The notes under the pieces: model-generated
What the model saw: the letters and a program-made list of their open reading frames with translations, nothing else
Database searches by the model: none
Told to the model about the DNA's origin: nothing
Shown: positions 55,547-64,000 of the stretch, in pieces
Position numbering within the stretch: position 1 is the first letter of the stretch
Layout of the letters: every line of letters begins with the position of its first letter
Source of the DNA: COMBO-56-21 sp038852315
GTDB lineage: Archaea > Thermoplasmatota > Thermoplasmata > UBA10834
Assembly (NCBI GenBank): GCA_038852315.1
Contig: JAWCKF010000001.1
Location: forward strand, 78,670-142,669
Reading direction: 5' to 3'
Length of the DNA: 64,000 nucleotides
Program-made: the position numbers and the translations under genes

Positions 55547-57967
55547 TCAGCGGGAAAGCTCCAGGTCCACTCGGGTGACCAAGTCGTCGGCGCGTAAGCG
55601 CTCGAAGGCGGCCTTCGCCTCCCTCAGAAGCTGCTCAGCTGCTGCTCGTTGGCCCTTCTCCCTGAGCATCAGAGCGAACTCGAGCTTCCTCATGCCGATG
55701 CTACGAGGCACATCCATGCCCTCGAGCGCCCTGAGGCTCTCCCGATAGAACTCTTCGCTTGAGTTAGTGTTGCCTGCAACCCGCTCGGCCATGCCAAGGT
55801 TAGCGTAGGCAGCCGATATCGCGAGCCTGTCGTTCAGCTCGGTGACGATTTCGAGCGCGGCGAAGCAGCGCTCCTTAGCCTCCTCAATCTGTCCCGTCCT
55901 TATGAGCACCTCCGCCAACGAGGAGAGGGCGTAGGCCCTAACGCGCGGCTGACCCGTCTCCTCGGCCAGCTTGACCGCGTTCGTCAGGTGTGTACGGGCG
56001 TCATCGAGCTCCCCCAGGAACGCATGCGCCACCCCGATGTTCACGTAGACGCTGGCAAGTTCCACAGGACCGAAGCCGCCAGCGCAATTGGAGAAATGGC
56101 TGATGGCCTCTCTGTACAAGCCGCGGCCTATGAAGATGTTCCCCAGCTCCATCTGGGCGAGGAGTATGCCCTTCTGGTCCACGGCGGCCATCGCATCGGA
56201 TACGCTCCTCTCGAGCAGCTCCAGGGCGCGGTCGTAGTTGCCCAGTTTTCCCTCGACGACGCCGAGCCCCCGCAGTGCCTTTGCACGGTCACCGGGCGAG
56301 TTGCCTGACTTATCCAGGGCCTCCTGGAACAGCTTCGACGCCTCCTCAAGCTGACCCTGCTTGCTCCTTATCCTGCCCATCTCGCACAGGGCCTCCGAGA
56401 CCATCCTCCCATCAGCTGCACCTCTGAGTTCTTCGAGGAACTCCCAAGCATCAGCGTATTTCCCGGCAAGACTCGCAGCCTTCGCCCTGACCATCTGGAC
56501 TCGCAGCCTGTACCTTTGCTTGCTCGGCGTGAAAACGGAGAGCAAATCCCACAGTCGCTGAATGTTGCCTTTGGCCAAGAGGTCGTCGGGAGACCTGGCA
56601 ACAAGCATCTCTGCCTCCAGCATCCTCCCTGATCGAATCAGGTGGAACAGGCGCTCGTGAACGTCGCCTGTCCGCAGGAAAAAATCGGCTGCGACGCTGT
56701 GCCATCTAGCCCTGTCATCCTTGGTCATGTGTCGATAGACGAAGTCCCTCAGCGCTGAATGTATCTCCACCATCCCCGGAGCAACGTCCCTAAGCATCGA
56801 GCCCTTCCTTGCGTGCCTGAGCTCTCTGGGAATCGCCTCTGCGGCGAACGGGCCTTGGAAAACAGAAGCTAGCTGCAGAAGGCTGCGTTCATCATCCGTC
56901 AACGCGGAACAGAACTTCTCTTCAAGGAACTCCGAGACCTGGTGCAGCGCCTCTGTCGAAGACGTCGCGGTCACCATCTCGAGCGAGAGAGGGTGACCGT
57001 TCGTCACCCGCACGAGCTCCTCTGCGAGAGAGCCCTCGATGCCGCGTTCCCTCAGCAGCTGCAAGGACGCCTCTCTATCAAGCCCGCCGAGTTCGAGCTC
57101 GAAGACTTCCTTCTTGGCGACCACGTCGGAGCTGTCGTAGAATCTCGGGTTGCTCTCGCAAGTGATCACAATCTTGGCCGCGCCACTACTGTGCCTGAAC
57201 ATATCCATGAATGTTGTCAACGCAGGTGACACATCAGCGTCGTCGAAGACGAACACATAGCCGTTCTCCGCAAGTTCTTCGTTAAGCAGGAAGCTCACCT
57301 CGCTGAGCTCCGCTCTGCCCGAGGACAGGCACGATGCGAGTTTTCGACAGCCGGCCTCCACGAAGAACTTTGCCAGCGCATCCTCGAGGTTACGGACAGA
57401 ATCCCAAGGCTTTACTGAGTACCAGAACACACGCTGATCTCGGAGGTCTGAGCACAACCTGGCTGCGAGAGCTGTCTTACCGATGCCCGCGATGCCCCGG
57501 ATGGCGAGGAGCTTTGTGGTAGGGGAATTGAGTACGGCCATGGACTGTTCGATCTCCGTGCGCCTCCCGAAGAACTGTGCGACAGTTGGCAAGGTCGGCG
57601 GTCTCCTTGGAGGCCTAACTCTGGACGAGGAGTAGTCGGGGGATATCCTTGAAGCGTCCACCTGGGGCGTTATGTTGTTGTCCCTGACGTACTGCAAGAC
57701 CTTCGCAGCCCTTGCCTTTCCCTGCGATGTGAGGAAGTACACTTTCCTCCGTGTCTTACCCTTACGGACATGACATAGCCTCTCTTCTATGATCCCTGAG
57801 GATTTCAGCTTCTTTAGTTCAATGGCTGCGTGCGCTCGAGATATCCCACACGCCTGAGAAACGCCATCCTGCGTCATGTCAAAGGGCGCCTCGTACCTGT
57901 CCTCGTACCTGGTGTAGTTGTTCAGATGGTAGAGGATTCGCTCCGAGACGGTCAGTTCACCGGCCAT
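55547..57967 (-). CDS. wHTH-STAND ATPase-TPR regulator
   Basis: 806 residues. N-terminal winged helix (about 1-95: FDMTQDGVSQACGISRAHAAIELKKL, with a wing RKGKTRRKVYFLT), then a STAND/NB-ARC ATPase: Walker A RGIAGIGKTAL with Lys164, Walker B YVFVFDDADV near 240, sensor IVITCESNPR and GLDREASLQLLRERG, NGHPLSLEMV. From about 440 to the end come TPR-like helical repeats (KALRGLGVVEGKLGNYDRALELLERS, ELGNIFIGRGLYREAISHFSN). Such proteins are ATP-driven switches; with a DNA-binding head this is a MalT-like activator design. TATA TTTAAATA at about 58007-58000 lies divergent from the subtilase gene, a likely target. Confidence 0.87.
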   Translation of the reverse strand: MAGELTVSERILYHLNNYTRYEDRYEAPFDMTQDGVSQACGISRAHAAIELKKLKSSGIIEERLCHVRKGKTRRKVYFLTSQGKARAAKVLQYVRDNNITPQVDASRISPDYSSSRVRPPRRPPTLPTVAQFFGRRTEIEQSMAVLNSPTTKLLAIRGIAGIGKTALAARLCSDLRDQRVFWYSVKPWDSVRNLEDALAKFFVEAGCRKLASCLSSGRAELSEVSFLLNEELAENGYVFVFDDADVSPALTTFMDMFRHSSGAAKIVITCESNPRFYDSSDVVAKKEVFELELGGLDREASLQLLRERGIEGSLAEELVRVTNGHPLSLEMVTATSSTEALHQVSEFLEEKFCSALTDDERSLLQLASVFQGPFAAEAIPRELRHARKGSMLRDVAPGMVEIHSALRDFVYRHMTKDDRARWHSVAADFFLRTGDVHERLFHLIRSGRMLEAEMLVARSPDDLLAKGNIQRLWDLLSVFTPSKQRYRLRVQMVRAKAASLAGKYADAWEFLEELRGAADGRMVSEALCEMGRIRSKQGQLEEASKLFQEALDKSGNSPGDRAKALRGLGVVEGKLGNYDRALELLERSVSDAMAAVDQKGILLAQMELGNIFIGRGLYREAISHFSNCAGGFGPVELASVYVNIGVAHAFLGELDDARTHLTNAVKLAEETGQPRVRAYALSSLAEVLIRTGQIEEAKERCFAALEIVTELNDRLAISAAYANLGMAERVAGNTNSSEEFYRESLRALEGMDVPRSIGMRKLEFALMLREKGQRAAAEQLLREAKAAFERLRADDLVTRVDLELSR

Positions 57968-58057
57968 GCCTCCCCCTGCGCAGCCTGAGACACCCTGATG
58001 CCGTTATTTAAAGACAACCACCACATGCAATAGAAACCAATAGCTTTGCTTCGTCCC

Positions 58058-58072
58058 GCGCGATTTGCGCGC
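58058..58072. promoter_or_regulatory. Inverted repeat in the STAND/subtilase intergenic region
   Basis: GCGCG-ATTTG-CGCGC is a 5-bp perfect inverted repeat. Nearby, CAATAG occurs twice exactly 10 nt apart (58028-58033 and 58038-58043). Both lie in the 209-bp divergent region between the STAND regulator and the protease, upstream of the protease TATA-like GTATTAAC near 58106. Candidate regulator-binding sites. Confidence 0.4.
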
Positions 58073-58176
58073 ATGATTTCCGAGGCGGATGGGACGCCTT
58101 ACATAGTATTAACTAGCGGCAACTGTCATTTCCATCCGAACCTGCCGGACGGGGGCTCGACGGCGGGGAGGAGGAG

Positions 58177-61100
58177 ATGACTGTGCGTTGTCTAGTAGTG
58201 TCTGTTCTCGTGGGACTGCTCATGGTTACGACTGTGCTCGCTCCAGTCACGGTTGCAGTGACTGCCGATGCATTTCCCGCTACCGACGCAGCTTGTGCCG
58301 ACCTCTCCTTCATGAACTACATCCACATCAACGGGATGAAGTTCGATCCGCTCCAGGGACTCCCGAGAATGCCTCTCGGGCTTGAGTATGTCCCGTCCAG
58401 CGATTCGGCTTCGTACTACATAGTGCAGCTCCGAGGACCAGTCACAGCCGCCATGCGTGAATCCGTACAAGATGCGGGTGCGAGCCTCCTCCATTACATA
58501 AGCTACAACGCGTATGTTGTGCGCGCGGACCAAGCCACTCTTCACAGGCTGAAAAGCATCCAAGCGGTGCGATGGATAGGTGAGTTCGAGCCTGCGTACA
58601 AGGTCAGCGAGAGGCTGTCCCCGGAACACGATGCGGTACTGGAGGCCGCGCTGGAGAGAGCCATGTCTGCAACGACCACCTATGCGAGCTCGTCGATTGC
58701 TTTCTCGTCATCTCCTCAGGCGAAGGCAGTGGATCCCTATACGGGCGCAGCTGTCGACTCCTACTTAGCTTCCGACAGGGCGGCCCTGAAAAGGGCTCAT
58801 GAGATGATTTCGGCTGTTGTCCGCGGACCCTTCATTGAAGTCGAGATAGTTGCGTTCGAGAAGGCGCAGGTGTTCAGCGTGGCAGAGGGACTTGAGAAGC
58901 TCGGCGCGAAGGACATCAGGTACAGCTTCGAAACCTCGGGGAAGCTGAGGGCGAGGGTGGACCGCGCCCTCATCCCCGAGATCGCGAAGATGTCGGGCGT
59001 GATGTGGATCGACAGATACGTCCAGCCTTTTGTCTACAACGACATCGCGAGATGGGTCATCCAATCCAACGACGATTTCAGCTATTCCGCGCCGATCCAC
59101 GAGCACGGAATCTGGGGGACGAACCAGACCATCACGGTTTGTGACAGCGGCCTGGACTATGAGCACAACGCCTTCGAGGATGTCTACGGTAACAACACGC
59201 CGAACCCTTCCCATAGGAAAGTCACAGACTACTATGTCCCGCCAGGCGGGGGAGGAGACTACTCTGACAACGGAATAAACCACGGTACACATGTCTCAGG
59301 CACGGTGGCCGGGGATGACGGCACCTGGCACGTCTATGACGGCGATCCCTGGGGTTCAACTGGGAGTCTGGGACCGCACGACGGACACGCGTTCGATGCG
59401 AAGATACAGATGCAGGACCTTTCCCCTGACGGATACTATGTGTATCCTCCTGACGATTACGCCGTGCTCTATCAGAACGCACTCGACAGGGGCTCCTACA
59501 TACACACCAACAGCTGGGGTGGGCCAGAGTACTACTACGTCCAGGAATGCGCCGACACCGACCAGTTCGTCTGGACCAACCAGGATTTCACGATCCTTTT
59601 CGCAGCCGGGAACCCTGGCTCCGGCCTCGGATGGATAAGCTCGTACGCATCAGCAAAGAACGTCATAGGCGTGGGTGCGACTCTCAACGGCGCCAGCAGA
59701 GAGGACGTCGCGTCGTTCAGCGGGCGCGGACCTTGCTCCGATGGCAGGCTGAAGCCAGATGTGATGGCACCGGGCGTGAACACATGGTCGGCCCGCGGGG
59801 GCGACCCTGGAGGCGTCTACGACGATTACTTCCAGCTGAGCGGCACAAGCATGGCGACGCCAGCATGTGCCGGTGCGGTCACGCTTATCAGGCAGTACTA
59901 TATGGACGGCTGGTACCCGACGGGGTCGAGGCAACCAACGAACGGCTTCGTGCCCTCTGCGGCTCTGATAAAGGCGACTCTCATCAACAGCGCGATCGAG
60001 ATGAGCGGGAGCGGGGCGTACATAAACGGCGAGACCAGGTACCCCAACTACAACCAGGGCTGGGGCAGGGTTGTCCTCGACGATGCCCTGTATTTCGAAG
60101 GCGAAACTCGCGGACTAGTGGTGGACGACAACAGGGCAGGGCTCAACACTGGACAGAGCTCGAGTTACTCTCTGGCGGTTGGCGACGACACGACGCCGGT
60201 CGAGATCACGCTGGTGTGGACCGACTACCCGGGGACTCCCATGAGCACTCCCAACCTCGTCAACGACCTTGATCTAACAGTCATAGCGCCCGACGGAACT
60301 GTATACCGGGGCAACATGTACCAGGGCTACAACCCAGGCGAGTCGATACCGAACTCTTACGACAACGACCACATCAACAATGTGGAGAGTGTCCTCGTGC
60401 TCTCCCCGCAGCCCGGACTGTGGACTGTCATCGTCGATGCGTTCAACGTCCCATGGGGTCCGCAGAGCTACGCTATAGTCATGACTGGGGGGATAGCTAC
60501 TGAGAGGGGGACAATCTCCCTCGACAGCGAGAGATACAGGTCAAACGCCACTGTCTGGATTTCGGTTGTAGACACAAGCCTCGACGTCAACCCTTACTCG
60601 GCGGATTCGGCCAATGTCACGATCTGGAGCGACACCGAACCCGGTGGCGAGGCGGTTGTGCTCTGGGAGACGGCGCCTTCGTCAAGCGTATTCATGGGCT
60701 TCATACCGCTCGAAGGAAGCGGTTCGCCCGTACCAGACGACGGCTACCTTCAGACCAAGCACGGCGACATGATCACCGCCGCGTACTATGACGAGGATGA
60801 CGGACGTGGCGGAAGCGGCTACGTCTACGACCATGCCGAGGTTGATGACATGCCACCCATGATTTTCGACGTGCGCGTTGTCAACTTGAGGTTCAACAGG
60901 GCCACCATCGTCTGGAGCACTGACGAGAAGTCCTCTTCCACTGTCATCTGGGGCACGACTGCGCCTCCGACGAACGTCAAGAGCGACCCGCGAATGGTCT
61001 CGAACCATACCGTCAGTTTGACTGGACTCACTGGGAACACGACCTATTGCTTCGCAGTCCAGTCGACCGACCTGGCGGGAAGCACGGCAACGGATGACAA

Positions 61101-64000
61101 TGGTTCCTTGTATTACTGGTTCGTCACTCCTGAGCGGCCGGAACTGCCCGGTTCGAGCAGAGAATGGCCGATGTACCACAACAACCCTGCAAGACAGGGC
61201 GCCTCGCCCGCGGTGATGGCACCTCCACTGCAACTCATGTGGTCCGACGGACCGAACCTCCTGGAGCTATGGACAAGCCCGGTTTACAGTGATGGCGTGC
61301 TGGTCTCGACGACTCTCGACGGTGCAATCAGGGCACGCGACCCGTACACGGGGGAGGTGCTCTGGAAGCGAACGCTCGGGGGACAGTACTACTACACATG
61401 CTCCCCTACGGTCGAGAGCGGGGTCGTCTACGCGAGCTTCTACAAGAACGCTCCCGCCGGAGAAGAGGGTAGGCTGTACGCTCTTGACCTGTACACTGGC
61501 GATACGATATGGTCGATAGGGCCCGAAACCGGCCTCGACATAAGCGCCAGGACTGCTCTTGCTCATGACTCGGGACTGCTGTTCGGATGCTCCTGGTCGG
61601 GCGAGATATTCGCCGTCGACATGATGGATGGGTCGGTCGAGTGGAGGTACCAGACGGGCGACATTTCGATAGCTGGCGCGGCCGTGGGCCTCGGACTTGT
61701 CTTCGTGACGCTCTACAACAGCTACTCTATCGTGGCGATCGACCAATACTCGGGCGGGCTGGTATGGCGGAGCTCGCTTGACGACCTCTCGGTGGGACCC
61801 GCGCTCGTCGCTCAGGATTGCGTTTATGTCGGCACTGAATCTGGAAACATGTACTGCTTTGACGCCGCGACTGGTGTGCTTCAATGGTTGACTTCGGGCT
61901 TGAGCCCTATTGACTTCGGAACGCCGGCCTATGACGGCACTAACATCTACTTCGGAACATTGGGAGGGAACGTCTGGGCCCTAGACGCATCCGATGGAGG
62001 CATACAGTGGGTGACAACGGCTGGGAGCGCCATCGGCAGTTCTCTCGCATATGTCGATGGCTACCTCTACTTCGCCTGCCAAGACGGGCTCCTGTACGTC
62101 GTCGACTCGGCGAATGGCGATATCGTCCAAACACACTCGATCGGCACACTGAGCGTTTCGTCCCCGGCCACGGCAGAGGGGTGGGTCTGGGTTGAGAACT
62201 ACGATGGCACGATCTTCGGATTCCTGGGAAAGATCCCCGTTGGCCTGGTCGTGGCTCCCATAAAGCAGCAGAAGGACGTCGTGCCGTCGAGCGCCGCGGA
62301 CTTCAATCTCACGGTCAGGAACATCGGCGTATCAGGGCCTGACACGTTCGACATCTCGCTGACCATGGGTGCCATGGGATGGACGGTCGATCTCTACGAG
62401 GGCGACGGCGTCTCTCCGCTCACTGATACGGACGGTGACGGAATCGTGGACACAGGCCCATTGGCCACCTCCGAGACGAAGACGCTCATAGCTAGGATGA
62501 CAATACCTCTGGATGCGGATATCGGAGACGAGGAGACGTCGATCCTGACATTCTCGTCCAGCAACGACCTCGCTGTGACGAAGAGCGCCCTCATAACGGC
62601 CACCGTGCCACCACCTGGTGTCTGGATAGGACCGAGGCAGTTCTTCCCGCTCCGCCCTGGCGATATCGCCTCGGCAACTCTGGAAGTGCGCAACAAAGGC
62701 GCCATGCCTGACACTATCGACCTCACGACCTCCGACGTGCTGGCTTGGCCGACAGCGTTGTACGAATCGGACGGTGTGACGCCCCTCTCGGATCACGACG
62801 GGGACGGCATCCCCGACACGGATGTAATCGGCGGCCTCGGCTCCTCGACGATAGTCGTCGAGGTACAGGTTCCCATCGATGCAGAGATGGGGTCTGTCAA
62901 CAGGGTCACGGTCACTGGCACCTCCTCGCTTGACCCCAACGCATCAGGCTCACGTGATATTGTGATCGAGCTCGCGGCCCCGCCCAACGATGAGTGGCCG
63001 ATGTTCCACAACGACGTCTCGAGGCGGGGCGAGTGGCCCGGTGCCATGAGCCCTCCGCTCGAGATGCGATGGGTTGACCGGAACGGCACCGAGGTCGGGG
63101 TCTGGTATGTCAGCCCCGCGTACGCCGATGGCATGCTCTTCACCACGAACGCGGACGGGTACATACGGGCCCATGATGCCATTTCAGGCGAGCTGATATG
63201 GGCGAGGAAGATCGGCGTGGAATACTACTACACGACCTCTCCGAACGTCTATGACGGCATGGTCATCACATCCTTCTACACTCTTACCGGCGCCGGCACG
63301 ATGTTCGCTTTCGACGAGTTCACTGGCGAGACGCTATGGTCCTTCGGACCTGGCTCGGGTTTCGAGCTGGCCGCAAGGACTGAGAAGCTCGTGATAGACG
63401 GACTCGCGTTCGGGACTGCATGGTCCGGTGAGATATTCGCACTCGACGCCTATACTGGCGCCCTCGTCTGGAGCACCAACGTTGGCATGAGGCCTGTCGG
63501 TGGCCTCGCGGCCGGTGCTGGAGCGTTGTTCTGCCCGACGGACGAAGGATATCTCGTAGCGATCGACCAGCAAACGGGCGCCTATCTGTGGTCGTCTCCT
63601 TTGGACTACACCGCGGCTGTCACACCCGTTTACGGAGAGGGATGCGTGTACGTCGGCACGCAGATGGGCACGATGTACGCCATCGACGCCGGAACAGGGG
63701 ACTTGGTGTGGAGAACGGGCAGCCTCGGAAGCTTCTGGTTCTCCAGCCCTGCTTACCACACCGGCCTCCTCTACTTCGGAACCGACGCGGCCAGGTACTA
63801 CGCGATGGATGCTTCAGACGGGTCGATCGTGTGGTCAACATCGGGCACGGACTGGGTCGAATGCGGTCCCGTGTACAGCAACGGACACCTGTACTTCACA
63901 GAATGGGATGGCCAGCTCAGGGTTCTCGACGCGGAGGACGGGAGCGTAGTCGAGATACACTACCTTGAGGGCTACGTCGAGTGCAGTCCTGCCGCTGGCG
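58177..64000 (+). CDS. Giant exported subtilase with PQQ-like propellers (C-terminus off window)
   Basis: Open from ATG 58177 (GGAGGAG just upstream) to the window end, over 1,940 residues. Signal peptide (about 1-30); a propeptide-like region with two I9-like segments; an S8 catalytic domain with Asp323 in TVCDSGLD, His369 in NHGTHVSGTVAG and Ser558 in SGTSMATPAC, plus HTNSWGG. Then a beta-sandwich (NDLDLTVIAPDG), a fibronectin III-like domain (about 890-985), and two long modules, each a PQQ-type beta-propeller (repeats such as YALDLYTGDTIW, FAVDMMDGSVEW) begun by EWPMYHNN or EWPMFHND. Two CARDB/NEW3-like domains with Asp-rich DTDGDGIVD turns lie between. Surface protease for extracellular protein or polymer-bound substrates; anchor not seen. 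Confidence 0.9.
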   Translation, partial: MTVRCLVVSVLVGLLMVTTVLAPVTVAVTADAFPATDAACADLSFMNYIHINGMKFDPLQGLPRMPLGLEYVPSSDSASYYIVQLRGPVTAAMRESVQDAGASLLHYISYNAYVVRADQATLHRLKSIQAVRWIGEFEPAYKVSERLSPEHDAVLEAALERAMSATTTYASSSIAFSSSPQAKAVDPYTGAAVDSYLASDRAALKRAHEMISAVVRGPFIEVEIVAFEKAQVFSVAEGLEKLGAKDIRYSFETSGKLRARVDRALIPEIAKMSGVMWIDRYVQPFVYNDIARWVIQSNDDFSYSAPIHEHGIWGTNQTITVCDSGLDYEHNAFEDVYGNNTPNPSHRKVTDYYVPPGGGGDYSDNGINHGTHVSGTVAGDDGTWHVYDGDPWGSTGSLGPHDGHAFDAKIQMQDLSPDGYYVYPPDDYAVLYQNALDRGSYIHTNSWGGPEYYYVQECADTDQFVWTNQDFTILFAAGNPGSGLGWISSYASAKNVIGVGATLNGASREDVASFSGRGPCSDGRLKPDVMAPGVNTWSARGGDPGGVYDDYFQLSGTSMATPACAGAVTLIRQYYMDGWYPTGSRQPTNGFVPSAALIKATLINSAIEMSGSGAYINGETRYPNYNQGWGRVVLDDALYFEGETRGLVVDDNRAGLNTGQSSSYSLAVGDDTTPVEITLVWTDYPGTPMSTPNLVNDLDLTVIAPDGTVYRGNMYQGYNPGESIPNSYDNDHINNVESVLVLSPQPGLWTVIVDAFNVPWGPQSYAIVMTGGIATERGTISLDSERYRSNATVWISVVDTSLDVNPYSADSANVTIWSDTEPGGEAVVLWETAPSSSVFMGFIPLEGSGSPVPDDGYLQTKHGDMITAAYYDEDDGRGGSGYVYDHAEVDDMPPMIFDVRVVNLRFNRATIVWSTDEKSSSTVIWGTTAPPTNVKSDPRMVSNHTVSLTGLTGNTTYCFAVQSTDLAGSTATDDNGSLYYWFVTPERPELPGSSREWPMYHNNPARQGASPAVMAPPLQLMWSDGPNLLELWTSPVYSDGVLVSTTLDGAIRARDPYTGEVLWKRTLGGQYYYTCSPTVESGVVYASFYKNAPAGEEGRLYALDLYTGDTIWSIGPETGLDISARTALAHDSGLLFGCSWSGEIFAVDMMDGSVEWRYQTGDISIAGAAVGLGLVFVTLYNSYSIVAIDQYSGGLVWRSSLDDLSVGPALVAQDCVYVGTESGNMYCFDAATGVLQWLTSGLSPIDFGTPAYDGTNIYFGTLGGNVWALDASDGGIQWVTTAGSAIGSSLAYVDGYLYFACQDGLLYVVDSANGDIVQTHSIGTLSVSSPATAEGWVWVENYDGTIFGFLGKIPVGLVVAPIKQQKDVVPSSAADFNLTVRNIGVSGPDTFDISLTMGAMGWTVDLYEGDGVSPLTDTDGDGIVDTGPLATSETKTLIARMTIPLDADIGDEETSILTFSSSNDLAVTKSALITATVPPPGVWIGPRQFFPLRPGDIASATLEVRNKGAMPDTIDLTTSDVLAWPTALYESDGVTPLSDHDGDGIPDTDVIGGLGSSTIVVEVQVPIDAEMGSVNRVTVTGTSSLDPNASGSRDIVIELAAPPNDEWPMFHNDVSRRGEWPGAMSPPLEMRWVDRNGTEVGVWYVSPAYADGMLFTTNADGYIRAHDAISGELIWARKIGVEYYYTTSPNVYDGMVITSFYTLTGAGTMFAFDEFTGETLWSFGPGSGFELAARTEKLVIDGLAFGTAWSGEIFALDAYTGALVWSTNVGMRPVGGLAAGAGALFCPTDEGYLVAIDQQTGAYLWSSPLDYTAAVTPVYGEGCVYVGTQMGTMYAIDAGTGDLVWRTGSLGSFWFSSPAYHTGLLYFGTDAARYYAMDASDGSIVWSTSGTDWVECGPVYSNGHLYFTEWDGQLRVLDAEDGSVVEIHYLEGYVECSPAAG

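Noticed and set aside
1..64000. CRISPR arrays, insertion sequences or integrase-bounded islands
   Set aside because: No regularly spaced repeats, transposase or integrase genes, or flanking attachment repeats were seen; only one tRNA gene is present and no integration sits at it.

Overview
The window reads as a gene-dense archaeal chromosome segment with high G+C. It carries archaeal or eukaryote-like information genes: RNA polymerase subunits L and N, ribosomal proteins eL18, uL13 and uS9, a thermosome, the proteasome-activating ATPase PAN, MBF1, Hef, archease, TruD, and archaeal TrpRS and PheRS-alpha. Many starts are leaderless GTG, TTG or ATG codons placed about 20-35 nt downstream of TATA-like boxes. 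The gene mix resembles the Thermoplasmata/Thermoplasmatota side of the Euryarchaeota: an alkyltransferase-endonuclease V fusion of the kind known from Ferroplasma, a diphosphomevalonate-decarboxylase-family enzyme, and an acquired GrpE-DnaK-DnaJ set. No methanogenesis gene was seen. The lineage is an inference.

Layout. 0-8 kb: the start of GluRS, a UbiD-family decarboxylase, a membrane protein, an IscA/HesB-like protein, Hef, RpoL, TruD and zinc-ribbon proteins. 8-18 kb: a protein-quality block with PAN, MBF1, thermosome, GrpE, DnaK and DnaJ. 18-30 kb: an isoprenoid GHMP enzyme, archease, endonuclease III, aspartate dehydrogenase, an M24 peptidase, a histone-deacetylase-family enzyme, a CBS protein, phosphoglycerate kinase convergent with a GfcR-type regulator, ketopantoate reductase and AGT-EndoV. 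30-40 kb: two radical SAM activase-like proteins, an A24 prepilin peptidase, a DNA glycosylase, ThiL, a LarA-family protein with an Fe-S oxidoreductase subunit, DHPS and a histidine kinase. 40-44 kb: tRNA-Pro(GGG), RpoN-S9-L13-L18e, an endonuclease-IV-like protein and phosphohexuloisomerase. 44-50 kb: a minus-strand run holding a compact ubiquitin-like conjugation operon, then an M29-like peptidase and a non-pyrrolysine MttB homologue. 50-55 kb: TrpRS, TrmO, PheS and two paralogous exported proteins. 55-64 kb: a large wHTH-STAND-TPR regulator divergent from a giant exported subtilase that runs off the window.

The most striking system is the operon at 44.8-47.1 kb: E1-like, ubiquitin-like protein ending in Gly-Gly, E2-like with an HPN-Cys active site, and a JAMM/MPN+ isopeptidase with a complete motif. 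The genes are on one strand with gaps of about 25, 5 and -14 nt. This is a minimal eukaryote-like ubiquitin pathway without a recognisable RING E3. PAN and a full chaperone set lie within the same 64 kb, so conjugation linked to proteasomal turnover is a natural hypothesis, but nothing in the sequence proves it.

Other points of note: Hef keeps its helicase and HhH parts but has lost the ERKxxxD nuclease signature, as human FANCM has. Several palindromes sit at promoters (PAN/MBF1, thermosome, trpS, the STAND/subtilase divergent region).
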